A stretch of 19,945 nucleotides of DNA, taken from NCBI GenBank assembly GCA_902362705.1, contig CABIXK010000012.1, positions 15,037 through 34,981 of the forward strand, written 5' to 3'. The position numbers were made by a program, and so were the translations under genes. This document shows positions 1 to 6,860 of the stretch, piece by piece. This stretch comes from Rikenellaceae bacterium. Lineage in GTDB: Bacteria > Bacteroidota > Bacteroidia > Bacteroidales > Rikenellaceae. The notes below the pieces were generated by a model. That model had not been told where the DNA came from. It worked only from the letters and a program-made list of their open reading frames with translations, and searched no databases. Position 1 is the stretch's first letter, and each line of letters starts with the position of its first letter.

Positions 1-284
1 GGCGCGAGCCGGCAAAGGGAGATTGTTCACTGACCGGCAGCCGTAGGCCTGTCCCTCACTTCTCATTTTTACTTCTTACTTCTCGACCCGCAGGGTCGTG
101 CGGGCCACAGCCTCCGGCGGCGGAGGCCCGCAACTCGTCGATGGCTCGTGCCGGCACTCCGCAGGCTGCTGCCCGAGACAAGCCCATCGGCAAAGCCTCC
201 AGCGCCCTCCGCTGGCTGCGGGCTGAAAACGGAAGTCTCCATTTTCCATTAGCTGCGCAGCTTGCTTCTGCGCTCGACTTTTCG
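1..284 (+). repeat. Composite intergenic repeat R1 (non-coding)
   Basis: There is no credible gene in the first 318 bases. The stretch is built of blocks that recur elsewhere in the window. Bases 1-20 match 19818-19837 exactly. Bases 81-137 match 14269-14325 at 55 of 57 positions. Bases 255-276 match 14499-14520 with one mismatch. The 57-base block is highly foldable: one hairpin pairs CGACCC with GGGTCG, and a second nests CCTCCG/CGGAGG inside GCGGGC/GCCCGC. A T-rich stretch lies at 62-84. The block ends at the promoter of the next gene. The left edge is cut by the window. It could be a REP/MITE-like element or a structured leader; I see no transposase and no clear target-site duplication. 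Confidence 0.75.
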
Positions 285-292
285 TATTTTTG
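285..292 (+). promoter_or_regulatory. Bacteroidetes -7 promoter box TATTTTTG
   Basis: Exact match to TAnnTTTG, 26 bases before the creatininase-family start codon. An inverted repeat (GCGCAG at 255-260, CTGCGC at 268-273) lies just upstream, with TTG, the likely -33 element, in its loop. Confidence 0.75.
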
Positions 293-318
293 CAAAAATC
301 ATTCACCCCCCCCCGACC

Positions 319-1083
319 ATGATACGCAAAGATTGCGACCTAACGGTCTCCTGCTACGGCGAGGCGCGCAAAGCCGCCTGCGACATCGCCCTGCTTCCGT
401 GGGGCGCCACCGAGCCCCACAACCTCCACCTGCCCTATCTGACCGACTGCATCCTCGCCCACGCCGTCGCGGTCGACGCCGCCGTGCTTGCCCGGGAGCG
501 CTTCGGTATCCGCGCCATGGTGCTGCCGTGGGTGGCGCTGGGGTCGCAGAACCCCGGGCAGCGCGAACTCCCGTTCTGTATCCACGCCCGCTACGAGACG
601 CAGAAGGCCATCCTGACCGACATCGTCGCGTCGCTGCACTGCCAGGGTGTGCGGCGCCTCGTCATCGTCAACGGTCACGGGGGCAACTGCTTCAAGAACA
701 TGATCCGCGACCTGGCGGTAGACCGGCCCGACTTCCTCATCGCCTCGAGCGAGTGGTTCGCGGTCTGCCCCGCGGCCGACTGCTTCGACGCCCCGGGCGA
801 CCACGCCGACGAGCTGGAGACGTCGGTCATGATGCACTACCGGCCCGAGCTCGTGGAGCTCTCCGAGGCGGGCGACGGAGCGTGGAAGCCCTTCGCCGCC
901 TCATCGTTGCGAGGCAAGACTGCCTGGATCCCGCGCGACTGGAGCCGCGTATCGGCCGACACGGGCATCGGCGACCCGCGCCGCGCGACGGCCGCCAAGG
1001 GCGAGCGCTTCGCCCGGGCCGTGGCTGAGCGCTATGCCGTGCTGCTCGACGAGCTGGTGCGCGGTCCGATCTACTCCGAGTGA
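319..1083 (+). CDS. Creatininase family amidohydrolase
   Basis: A 254-residue protein of the creatininase family, which are metal-dependent amidohydrolases. The family includes creatinine amidohydrolase and enzymes acting on formamide intermediates of cofactor biosynthesis. Visible motifs are WGATEPHNLHLPYLTD near residues 28-43 (metal ligands of the Glu-x-His...Asp type), NGHGGN at 118-123, and GDHADELETS at 160-169, which supplies the second His/Glu metal site. Length fits the family. An upstream in-frame TTG at 262 would extend the protein by 19 residues, but that puts the start before the promoter, so ATG 319 is preferred. The gene is alone in its transcription unit and converges on the DUF4294 gene 33 bases away. 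The exact substrate cannot be read from sequence; true creatininase activity should not be assumed. Confidence 0.88.
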   Translation: MIRKDCDLTVSCYGEARKAACDIALLPWGATEPHNLHLPYLTDCILAHAVAVDAAVLARERFGIRAMVLPWVALGSQNPGQRELPFCIHARYETQKAILTDIVASLHCQGVRRLVIVNGHGGNCFKNMIRDLAVDRPDFLIASSEWFAVCPAADCFDAPGDHADELETSVMMHYRPELVELSEAGDGAWKPFAASSLRGKTAWIPRDWSRVSADTGIGDPRRATAAKGERFARAVAERYAVLLDELVRGPIYSE

Positions 1084-1116
1084 TGCCTTGCCGGCCGGAG
1101 GGCCAGTGCGAGGTGT

Positions 1117-1701
1117 CTACAGCCACCCCGCCTCGTAGTAGACGACGATCTGCTCGATCGCGCGGTCCTCGCCCTCGGGGTCGTAGGCCGACTTGAGGTT
1201 CTGGCCGAAGATGCGCGAGACGTTCTGCCAGAAGCCCGCCACGAACCCGCCGCGGAACTCGCGCAGCACCTCGTAGGCCGTGTGGTCGGTCTCGCGGTCG
1301 ATGAGCTTCAGCAGCACGCGCCCCTGGGTGCGGGTCATGTGTTTGAGCACGGGCGTATACTCCTCCTTGATCTGGCGGTAGACCCCCTTGATGTAGGCCT
1401 TCTGCTCCTTCTTGGTCGGGAGCCGCAGCAGCTCCTCCTCCATCTCGGCCATGCGAGCCTTGGCGATCTGCGCGATGGGGTAGACGCGCCTGACCGCCTC
1501 GACCAGACGGCGGTAGCGACGCAGATCGACCGGGCGGCGGAAGACGGGCACGGGCAGGATGCGGATCTGGGGGATGGTGTCGCCGTCGACGACGGTCCAC
1601 TCCTGCACGGAGTAGCCGCGACCGCGGGGCGTCTGGCTCCATGCGGGAAGCGCGAGGAGCGGCGCGAGGGCGGCGAGCAGGATGCGACGGAGACGGATCA
1701 T
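1117..1701 (-). CDS. DUF4294 domain-containing exported protein
   Basis: A 194-residue protein with a clear N-terminal signal peptide (MIRLRRILLAALAPLLALPAWSQ) and a body matching the Bacteroidetes-specific DUF4294 family, which has no assigned function. Typical features are the VVDGDTIPQIRILPV opening, a highly charged helical middle (RYRRLVEAVRRVYPIAQIAKARMAEMEE), and a C-terminal part predicted to be mixed alpha/beta. A start 32 codons further upstream (1797) is possible but would bury the signal peptide inside the protein, so ATG 1701 is used. A perfect -7 box lies only three bases upstream of this ATG, suggesting a leaderless message. Periplasmic or cell-surface location is inferred. Confidence 0.85.
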   Translation of the reverse strand: MIRLRRILLAALAPLLALPAWSQTPRGRGYSVQEWTVVDGDTIPQIRILPVPVFRRPVDLRRYRRLVEAVRRVYPIAQIAKARMAEMEEELLRLPTKKEQKAYIKGVYRQIKEEYTPVLKHMTRTQGRVLLKLIDRETDHTAYEVLREFRGGFVAGFWQNVSRIFGQNLKSAYDPEGEDRAIEQIVVYYEAGWL

Positions 1702-1704
1702 ACG

Positions 1705-1712
1705 CAAAAATA
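1705..1712 (-). promoter_or_regulatory. -7 promoter box TATTTTTG for DUF4294 gene
   Basis: Exact TAnnTTTG match on the minus strand. Only three bases separate its last G from the ATG at 1701, so transcription would start at or next to the start codon. Confidence 0.6.
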
Positions 1713-1916
1713 GCCTTTTTTCGGCGAATCGGCGCACCCGGGCGGGGAAATCTTCGCCGCAGCGGCCGCGCGGAGCCCGGCCGCTGCCCATCGGCAATGC
1801 GTCGGCAACCCGTGGAGAGCCCGTCGGCGACCGGCCGGCAGCGCTGATAGTCGGCCGTCACCCGACCGGCGGTGCGAAACGACACGGCCCGCGTGCCGAT
1901 TTCGGCTGAAAAACCT

Positions 1917-1924
1917 TATCTTTG
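1917..1924 (+). promoter_or_regulatory. -7 promoter box TATCTTTG
   Basis: Exact TAnnTTTG match, 26 bases upstream of the thioesterase ATG. It would drive the thioesterase-VanW pair. Confidence 0.7.
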
Positions 1925-1950
1925 ACCTCGAAACAGACACGAACGCGATT

Positions 1951-2325
1951 ATGTTGGAAAAAGGATTGTCGGCATCGGCCACCGCAGTGGTGACGGCCGC
2001 GAACACGGCCCGGGCGATGGGCTCGGGCGATATGGATGTCTTCGCCACCCCCGCGATGGTGGCGCTCATGGAAAACGCCGCGATGCGGGCCGTGGCCGCC
2101 GCGCTGCCCGAGGGGGCGACGACCGTGGGGGCCGAGATGAACTGCTCGCACATCAAACCCTCGGCCCTCGGAGCCGAGGTGACGGCCACGGCCGTGCTGG
2201 CCTCCGTCGAGGGGCGCCGGCTCACCTTCAACGTCGGGGCCACAGACACGGCGGGGATGATCGGCGAGGGGACGCACGTCCGCTACGTGGTCGACCGCGC
2301 CCGGTTCCTCGCCAAACTCGGCTGA
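1951..2325 (+). CDS. FlK-like (fluoroacetyl-CoA thioesterase-type) hotdog thioesterase
   Basis: A 124-residue single hotdog-fold thioesterase, an acyl-CoA hydrolase of unknown in vivo substrate. It resembles fluoroacetyl-CoA thioesterase FlK. Thr33 in VFATPAM, Glu41 in ALMENAA and His67 in CSHIKPS have the same spacing as the known FlK catalytic residues Thr42, Glu50 and His76 (constant offset of nine, recalled from the FlK literature). The downstream SVEGRRL and IGEGTH motifs also fit. FlK-like proteins are common in bacteria that never meet fluoroacetate, so a house-cleaning role on acyl-CoA is more likely. It is the first gene of a pair; the VanW gene starts 2 bases after its stop. Confidence 0.85.
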   Translation: MLEKGLSASATAVVTAANTARAMGSGDMDVFATPAMVALMENAAMRAVAAALPEGATTVGAEMNCSHIKPSALGAEVTATAVLASVEGRRLTFNVGATDTAGMIGEGTHVRYVVDRARFLAKLG

Positions 2326-2327
2326 CG

Positions 2328-3182
2328 GTGGAGTGGTCGGTGCCCCGGCCGATCGAGCGGTCGCGGCTGCGCCTGCTGTGCGGGCGCTTGTGGTATACGC
2401 TCCTGCGCTATGCGCTGTGGTACTTCGGCGGGATCCGCTTCGCGCGCCGGCGCCCGGCGCCCGAGTGCCGCTGCCTCCATTTCGCCCACCGCACGCCGCT
2501 GCTGCGCAAGCTCCGCGCGGTGGACATGCGCTACCAGCACAACAAGATCGTCAACCTGCGCATCGCCGCCGCCCGCCTCGACGGGGTGGTGCTGCGGCCG
2601 GGCGAGACCCTCAGCTACTGGCGGCTGATCGGCCGCCCGACGCGCCGCAAGGGCTATCTCGACGGTATCGTGCTCTTCTGCGGCACGTTCCGCCCGGGTG
2701 TCGGGGGCGGGCTGTGCCAGCTCTCGAACCTGCTCTTCTGGATGACGCTCCACACGCCGCTGACCGTTGTGGAGCGCTACCGCCACTCCTACGACGTCTT
2801 CCCCGACAGCGGCCGCACGCAGCCCTTCGGCAGCGGCGCCACGTGCGTCTACCCCTACCGCGACCTGATGATCCGCAACGACACTCCGACCACCTTCCGG
2901 CTCCGCGTCGCGGTGGGCGGGGAGTTCCTCGAGGGGGAGTGGCTGGCCGACCGTCCGGCGGAGTACTCCTACCGCGTGGTCGAGCGCGACCACTGCATCC
3001 GCAGCGAGTGGTGGGGCGGTTACAGCCGCCACAACGCGCTCTACCGCGAGGTCTACGACGCTGCGGGGCACTGCGTCGACGTGCAGCCCGTCACGCGCAA
3101 CGACGCGCTGATGATGTATGCGCCGCTGCTCCCGGATACGGAGGCGGAGCAGGGGGCGCAGAGCCCCGGGTGCGCGGAGTGA
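2328..3182 (+). CDS. VanW family protein
   Basis: A 284-residue protein starting at GTG, two bases after the thioesterase stop, which suggests translational coupling. The region of about residues 70-200 carries the VanW domain: LRPGETLSYWRLIGRPT, then GYLDGIVLFCGTF, then the signature GVGGGLCQLSNLLFW near 124-138, and HSYDVFPDSGR. VanW takes its name from VanB-type vancomycin resistance clusters, but its biochemical role is unknown and most bacterial copies are outside resistance clusters. No vanA/H/X/R/S-like genes are present here, so resistance should not be inferred. There is no obvious signal peptide; the N-terminus is basic and aromatic. The C-terminal 60 residues are less conserved. 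Confidence 0.87.
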   Translation: MEWSVPRPIERSRLRLLCGRLWYTLLRYALWYFGGIRFARRRPAPECRCLHFAHRTPLLRKLRAVDMRYQHNKIVNLRIAAARLDGVVLRPGETLSYWRLIGRPTRRKGYLDGIVLFCGTFRPGVGGGLCQLSNLLFWMTLHTPLTVVERYRHSYDVFPDSGRTQPFGSGATCVYPYRDLMIRNDTPTTFRLRVAVGGEFLEGEWLADRPAEYSYRVVERDHCIRSEWWGGYSRHNALYREVYDAAGHCVDVQPVTRNDALMMYAPLLPDTEAEQGAQSPGCAE

Positions 3183-3220
3183 GGGCGGCCTGCAGCGGCG
3201 CAGCCTCCCTCGGAAAAGAG

Positions 3221-3256
3221 ACACCCCCGTCGGAACGGCTCCGGCGGGGGTGTTTT
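3221..3256. terminator. Intrinsic terminator between convergent genes
   Basis: ACACCCCCG (3221-3229) pairs with CGGGGGTGT (3245-3253), with further inner pairing, followed by TTTT on the plus strand. It ends the thioesterase-VanW unit. It may also serve nhaD from the other side, though the T-run there is weaker. Confidence 0.75.
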
Positions 3257-3275
3257 CGTGCGGCGGGGCGCGGCG

Positions 3276-4604
3276 TCACAACCCGAACAGCAGGTGCTCG
3301 GCAAGGATCACGACGATGCCGGCCGCGTAGCCCAGCAGGGCCAGCAGCGAGATGCGCTTGAGGTACCACACGAACTCGATCTTCTCGAGCCCCATGGCCA
3401 CCACGCCCGACGCCGAGCCGATGATGAGCAGGCTGCCGCCCACGCCGGCGCAGTAGGCCAGCAGGTGCCAGAATACGCCGTCGCGGACGAACGATGCGGC
3501 GAAGGCGGCATCGGCGCTCGCAGCCACGGCAGCGGCATCGGCCACGGGGTACATGCCCATGCAGGCGGCCACCAGCGGCACGTTGTCGACCACCGACGAG
3601 AGCAGGCCGATCACCCCGGTGATGGTGAATACCTCGTGGACGGTGGCGTCGAGCCAGGCGGCGGCGCGGTCGAGCAGGCCGGTGCTCTGCAGCGCGCCCA
3701 CGGTCATCAGGATGCCGAGGAAGAAGAGGATCGTGGGCATGTCGATGCGGCGGATCACCTTGGCCACGCGGTTCTGCGACTCCTCCTCCAGGTCGTCGCG
3801 GCGGTCGTAGAGAATCTCGGTGAGCAGCCACAGCGCCCCCAGCACCAGGATCATGCCCATGTAGGGCGGCAGCCCCGTGAGCTCCTTGAACACCGGCACG
3901 AAGAGCAGGCCCGCGGTGCCGGCGACGAGGATCGCGCGGCTCATGCGCTGTCCGACGCCCGGGGGCAGCGTCGCGGCCGCGGTCCGGGCGTGCGACACCT
4001 CGCCGCGGCCGATCGTGCGCGCGGCCAGCGCCACGGGGACGACGGTCGACACGGCGCACGGGACGAAGAGGCTCTCCATGAGCGGCAGCGAGGAGATGTT
4101 GCCGCGCATCCAGAGCATGATGGTCGTCACGTCGCCGATGGGCGACCAGGCGCCGCCGCTGTTGGCCGCGATGACGACGATGCTGGCGAAGATCCACCGC
4201 TCGCGTTGCTCGGCGACCAGGCGGCGCAGGAGCATCACCATGACGATGGTGGTGGTCATGTTGTCGAGCACGGCCGACATGAAGAAGGTGATCGTGGCCA
4301 GCAGCCAGAGCAGCCGCCGCTTGTCGCGCGTGCGGATGCGGTCGGTGATGACGTTGAATCCGCCGTGGACGTCGATCAGCTCGACGATGGTCATGGCGCC
4401 GATCAGGAAGACGAGGATCTCGCACGTGTCGCCCAGGCTGCCGAGCAGCTTCGGGGCCGTGTCGCCGCCGCCCGCGAGCGCGTAGAGAGTCCATACGGCC
4501 GCACACATCACCAGTGCGACGGCCGCTTTGTTGACGCGGGTCTTGTGCTCCAGCGCGATGAACGCGTAGCCCACCGCGAAGAGGAGTAGCATGGATACAA
4601 TCAT
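3276..4604 (-). CDS. nhaD: NhaD-type Na+/H+ antiporter
   Basis: A 442-residue polytopic inner-membrane protein of the ion transporter superfamily, NhaD family, which exchanges Na+ (or Li+) for H+. It is hydrophobic throughout with about a dozen predicted membrane segments. Family hallmarks are visible: MSAVLDNMTTTIVMVML near residues 109-125, AANSGGAWSPIGDVTT near 147-161, and GLLSSVVDNVPLVAA near 333-347. The two Asp-Asn pairs and the GGAWSPIGD loop are the likely ion-binding discontinuous helices. ATG 4604 (MIVSMLLLF) puts a membrane helix at the N-terminus, as expected; an in-frame ATG at 4661 would add 19 hydrophilic residues and is less likely. It is a single-gene unit. I found no perfect -7 box in the 150 bases upstream. 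Confidence 0.88.
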   Translation of the reverse strand: MIVSMLLLFAVGYAFIALEHKTRVNKAAVALVMCAAVWTLYALAGGGDTAPKLLGSLGDTCEILVFLIGAMTIVELIDVHGGFNVITDRIRTRDKRRLLWLLATITFFMSAVLDNMTTTIVMVMLLRRLVAEQRERWIFASIVVIAANSGGAWSPIGDVTTIMLWMRGNISSLPLMESLFVPCAVSTVVPVALAARTIGRGEVSHARTAAATLPPGVGQRMSRAILVAGTAGLLFVPVFKELTGLPPYMGMILVLGALWLLTEILYDRRDDLEEESQNRVAKVIRRIDMPTILFFLGILMTVGALQSTGLLDRAAAWLDATVHEVFTITGVIGLLSSVVDNVPLVAACMGMYPVADAAAVAASADAAFAASFVRDGVFWHLLAYCAGVGGSLLIIGSASGVVAMGLEKIEFVWYLKRISLLALLGYAAGIVVILAEHLLFGL

Positions 4605-4746
4605 GACTGTCCGATTTACGTTTGCGCGGGATTCCGATGCAGCAATCGTGCCATGCGGCATAGGGTTTCGCCTGCCGGCGTCCGCAGTGCGGATGTTTTT
4701 TTTGTTAATTATCGGCTTTGTTTTTGGAAATATTCGAAAATAGGCC

Positions 4747-4754
4747 TATATTAG
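4747..4754 (+). promoter_or_regulatory. Probable -7 box TATATTAG before the peptidase gene
   Basis: One mismatch to TAnnTTTG. A TTTTTGG stretch at 4721-4727, about 20 bases upstream, could be the -33 element. The surrounding 60 bases are AT-rich. Confidence 0.4.
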
Positions 4755-4782
4755 CAGTGGGTTTAGTTTAATGTCTGTGCCT

Positions 4783-6252
4783 ATGAAAAGATTTTCTCTT
4801 TTTGCGGTTGCGGCATGGTTCGCCGCATGGGTCGTCTCCTGCTCCGCGCCCGAGCAGGTCGCGCCGGCCGAATCGCCGGAGATGCCCAAGGTGCCGGTGG
4901 CGTATGTCACGGTCCCCGACCGCAGCGAGGAGGTGACCGAGGCTGCGGTGCGGAGCGTGGCGGCGCTGTTCGGGGCCGATGACGCGACGCGCGCCGGGGA
5001 GCGGGAGATCGAATCGGTCCACACGCTGCGCTCGCAGTCGGGCGACGCGTTGTGCTACGTGGTCAACTACCGCGGCGACCGCGGTTTCGTGGTGGTGTCG
5101 GCGACGAAAGACTACATGCCGGTGCTGGCCTTCAGCGACGAGGGGCGTTTCGACGTGGAGAGCATCGACAAGACGGGCGTCTCGGTGTGGCTTGCCGAGC
5201 AGCAGGCTGCGATCGAGCATGCCTCGGAGCTTCCCGACAGCGTGCGCCTGCGCTGCCGCGCCATGTGGGAGGCCTACAACACGACGCGCGAGCCGCTCTT
5301 CACCGAGGCCGAGACCCGCAGCTACGACGATGTGATATATGTGATGACCAGCAGTGTGAGTCAATGGCAATTGGATAGATATACGGTTTATCGACTTTCG
5401 GACTTCAAAGACACAGCTGATTTTTTGCGTTTGCCGAAATCTGTTCGGGACGAAATTCTGTGGACCTCTTCCGTTTACGCCAATCCCCGTTACGGCGGAC
5501 GGGATCGGGTGTCGTTCGTATTGATCGGCAGACCAACGCGACGGGAACAAGTCGGCCCGCTTTTGACGACCTTCTGGGAGCAGGGCGGTTCCGGCAAATA
5601 TGATCATTGGGCGGATTACAACCAGGAACTCGAACAAGGCGTCGCATTGGGTTGTACCACGGTTGCTGCGGGACAGATCATGAAATATCACCGTTTCCCG
5701 GCGCGATACGATTGGTCGAATATGCCCGATTCGGAACCGGCACCGACGACCGCCCGGTTTTTGACGGAATTGGGGCGCTCCATAGGTATAGACTATCGGC
5801 CCGGAAAGGCGTCGTCCGCACGCGAATCGCAAGTGCTTGCAGCCTTCAAATCCTACGGATACAAGAATGCCGTATTGGTTGATCCCGGGGCGGGCAATCT
5901 GTTTGCGGAATTGCGGCAGAATCGGCCGGTGTATATGCGGGGTAATCTCTCTTCCGACCTGGATCAACCCGGCCATGCTTGGGTGTGCGATGGGTATAAA
6001 TTTGATCATTCGTATATTGTAGTTAAGTTGATGGTATTGGAGGATTGCCCCGAAGGCTACGAACCCCAACGTATGAACGAAGTATTCGTTTATGGCCCGA
6101 TTACCAATTATGAATGGACTGGAGTGCATGTAAATTGGGGCGACGGAATCATACGTACCAATGAATATTATGCAACGAACAATATACTCGGTGATGACCA
6201 GAATTACTCATTTTATAGAAAGAATATTGAAAATATATATCCTGTAGAATAA
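4783..6252 (+). CDS. C10 family (streptopain-like) cysteine peptidase, lipoprotein
   Basis: A 489-residue secreted cysteine protease of MEROPS family C10, relatives of streptococcal SpeB, PrtT and interpain. The signal peptide MKRFSLFAVAAWFAAWVVSC ends in a lipobox-like VVSC, so it is probably a surface lipoprotein. An ATG four codons upstream (4771) is possible. Residues of about 55-165 form the Spi-type propeptide (GFVVVSATKDYMPVLAFSDEG). The catalytic domain starts near 250: nucleophile Cys291 in VALGCTTVAAGQIMKYHRFP, catalytic His398 in PGHAWVCDGYK, and a conserved VNWGDG near 450. Composition changes abruptly near 5330: upstream is about two-thirds GC, downstream nearer 45 percent. The catalytic half therefore looks recently acquired or recombined. 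Two barrel genes follow closely. Confidence 0.9.
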   Translation: MKRFSLFAVAAWFAAWVVSCSAPEQVAPAESPEMPKVPVAYVTVPDRSEEVTEAAVRSVAALFGADDATRAGEREIESVHTLRSQSGDALCYVVNYRGDRGFVVVSATKDYMPVLAFSDEGRFDVESIDKTGVSVWLAEQQAAIEHASELPDSVRLRCRAMWEAYNTTREPLFTEAETRSYDDVIYVMTSSVSQWQLDRYTVYRLSDFKDTADFLRLPKSVRDEILWTSSVYANPRYGGRDRVSFVLIGRPTRREQVGPLLTTFWEQGGSGKYDHWADYNQELEQGVALGCTTVAAGQIMKYHRFPARYDWSNMPDSEPAPTTARFLTELGRSIGIDYRPGKASSARESQVLAAFKSYGYKNAVLVDPGAGNLFAELRQNRPVYMRGNLSSDLDQPGHAWVCDGYKFDHSYIVVKLMVLEDCPEGYEPQRMNEVFVYGPITNYEWTGVHVNWGDGIIRTNEYYATNNILGDDQNYSFYRKNIENIYPVE

Positions 6253-6266
6253 TATAGCATGAAATT

Positions 6267-6851
6267 GTGTTCGCAGGAGGCTTTTACGCGGCATCGGCCC
6301 AGGACAAAGGATTTTTCGTCGAGCTGTCCGCCGGACATAACAAATTTGCTTACGACGTGTACGGCGGGAGTAACAGCCATACGTTCGTGACCCCGGCCGT
6401 GGGTTATCGTTTCGCCAATAATTGGTCGGTCGGAGTCCGCGTGCAGCTGGAGACCAAAAATTACTGGGATTATGAAAACTTCACGGCGATCGGCGTTTTC
6501 GGGCAATACCGATTTTTCAATGCCGGGCGTTTGAGCCTGTTCGCCGAAGCGCAGCTTTCCTGCTATATGGTCGAGCACGACTATGTCAAGTTGCTCGTTT
6601 CGGGAGGTTCGGTAGGAGAGTGGGCTGCGGATCATCCCGAGATCGTGTCGGATAATTTCGCCGAAGCCGGATTTACCTTTGGCGCTTCGTATCGAATCTG
6701 GAAAGGGCTTGCCGTGACGGCGCGCTACCTCTATCTGGGTTACAGCGATTCGCCCGCCTTCCGCCGCTCGGGCGGCTGCTGGGGCGACGGCGAATTCGTG
6801 CTCGATGCGGGGTGGAACCGCCTGCAGGTCGGCTTGCAATACACCTTTTAA
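6267..6851 (+). CDS. Outer-membrane beta-barrel protein, signal peptide damaged
   Basis: A small barrel protein of about 194 residues, paralogous to the next gene. Alternating amphipathic strands and a terminal aromatic residue (LQVGLQYTF) are typical of eight-stranded outer-membrane barrels. The reading frame opens at GTG 6267 with only FAGGFYAASAQ before the mature part, too short for a normal signal peptide. A natural-looking ATGAAA at 6259, six bases after the peptidase stop, is out of frame by one base with the barrel. This looks like a small deletion or frameshift in the signal-peptide coding region. The gene is therefore probably not exported as it stands, unless the sequence has an error. 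Its last 28 residues are identical to the paralogue's. Confidence 0.7.
   Translation: MFAGGFYAASAQDKGFFVELSAGHNKFAYDVYGGSNSHTFVTPAVGYRFANNWSVGVRVQLETKNYWDYENFTAIGVFGQYRFFNAGRLSLFAEAQLSCYMVEHDYVKLLVSGGSVGEWAADHPEIVSDNFAEAGFTFGASYRIWKGLAVTARYLYLGYSDSPAFRRSGGCWGDGEFVLDAGWNRLQVGLQYTF
6768..6850 (+). repeat. 3'-end repeat shared by the two barrel genes, copy 1
   Basis: Bases 6768-6850 match 7446-7528 with only about three differences, all at silent or stop-adjacent positions, while the rest of the two genes has diverged strongly. This suggests recent gene conversion or strong constraint on the C-terminal strand. Confidence 0.8.
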
Positions 6852-6860
6852 ACGGCGTGC

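Noticed and set aside
56..295. Open frames on the minus strand in R1, with similar ones at 14259-14492 and 19595-19900, sharing the peptide ELRASAAGGCGPHDP in the first two
   Set aside because: They are translations of the intergenic repeat modules. Their similarity reflects DNA repeat identity, and they run through promoters and hairpins.
2328..3182. Vancomycin resistance cluster
   Set aside because: Only a VanW domain is present; no ligase, dehydrogenase, dipeptidase or two-component genes nearby.
3258..4589. 443-codon open frame on the plus strand
   Set aside because: Antisense shadow of nhaD with His/Asp/Gly-rich composition and no recognisable domain.
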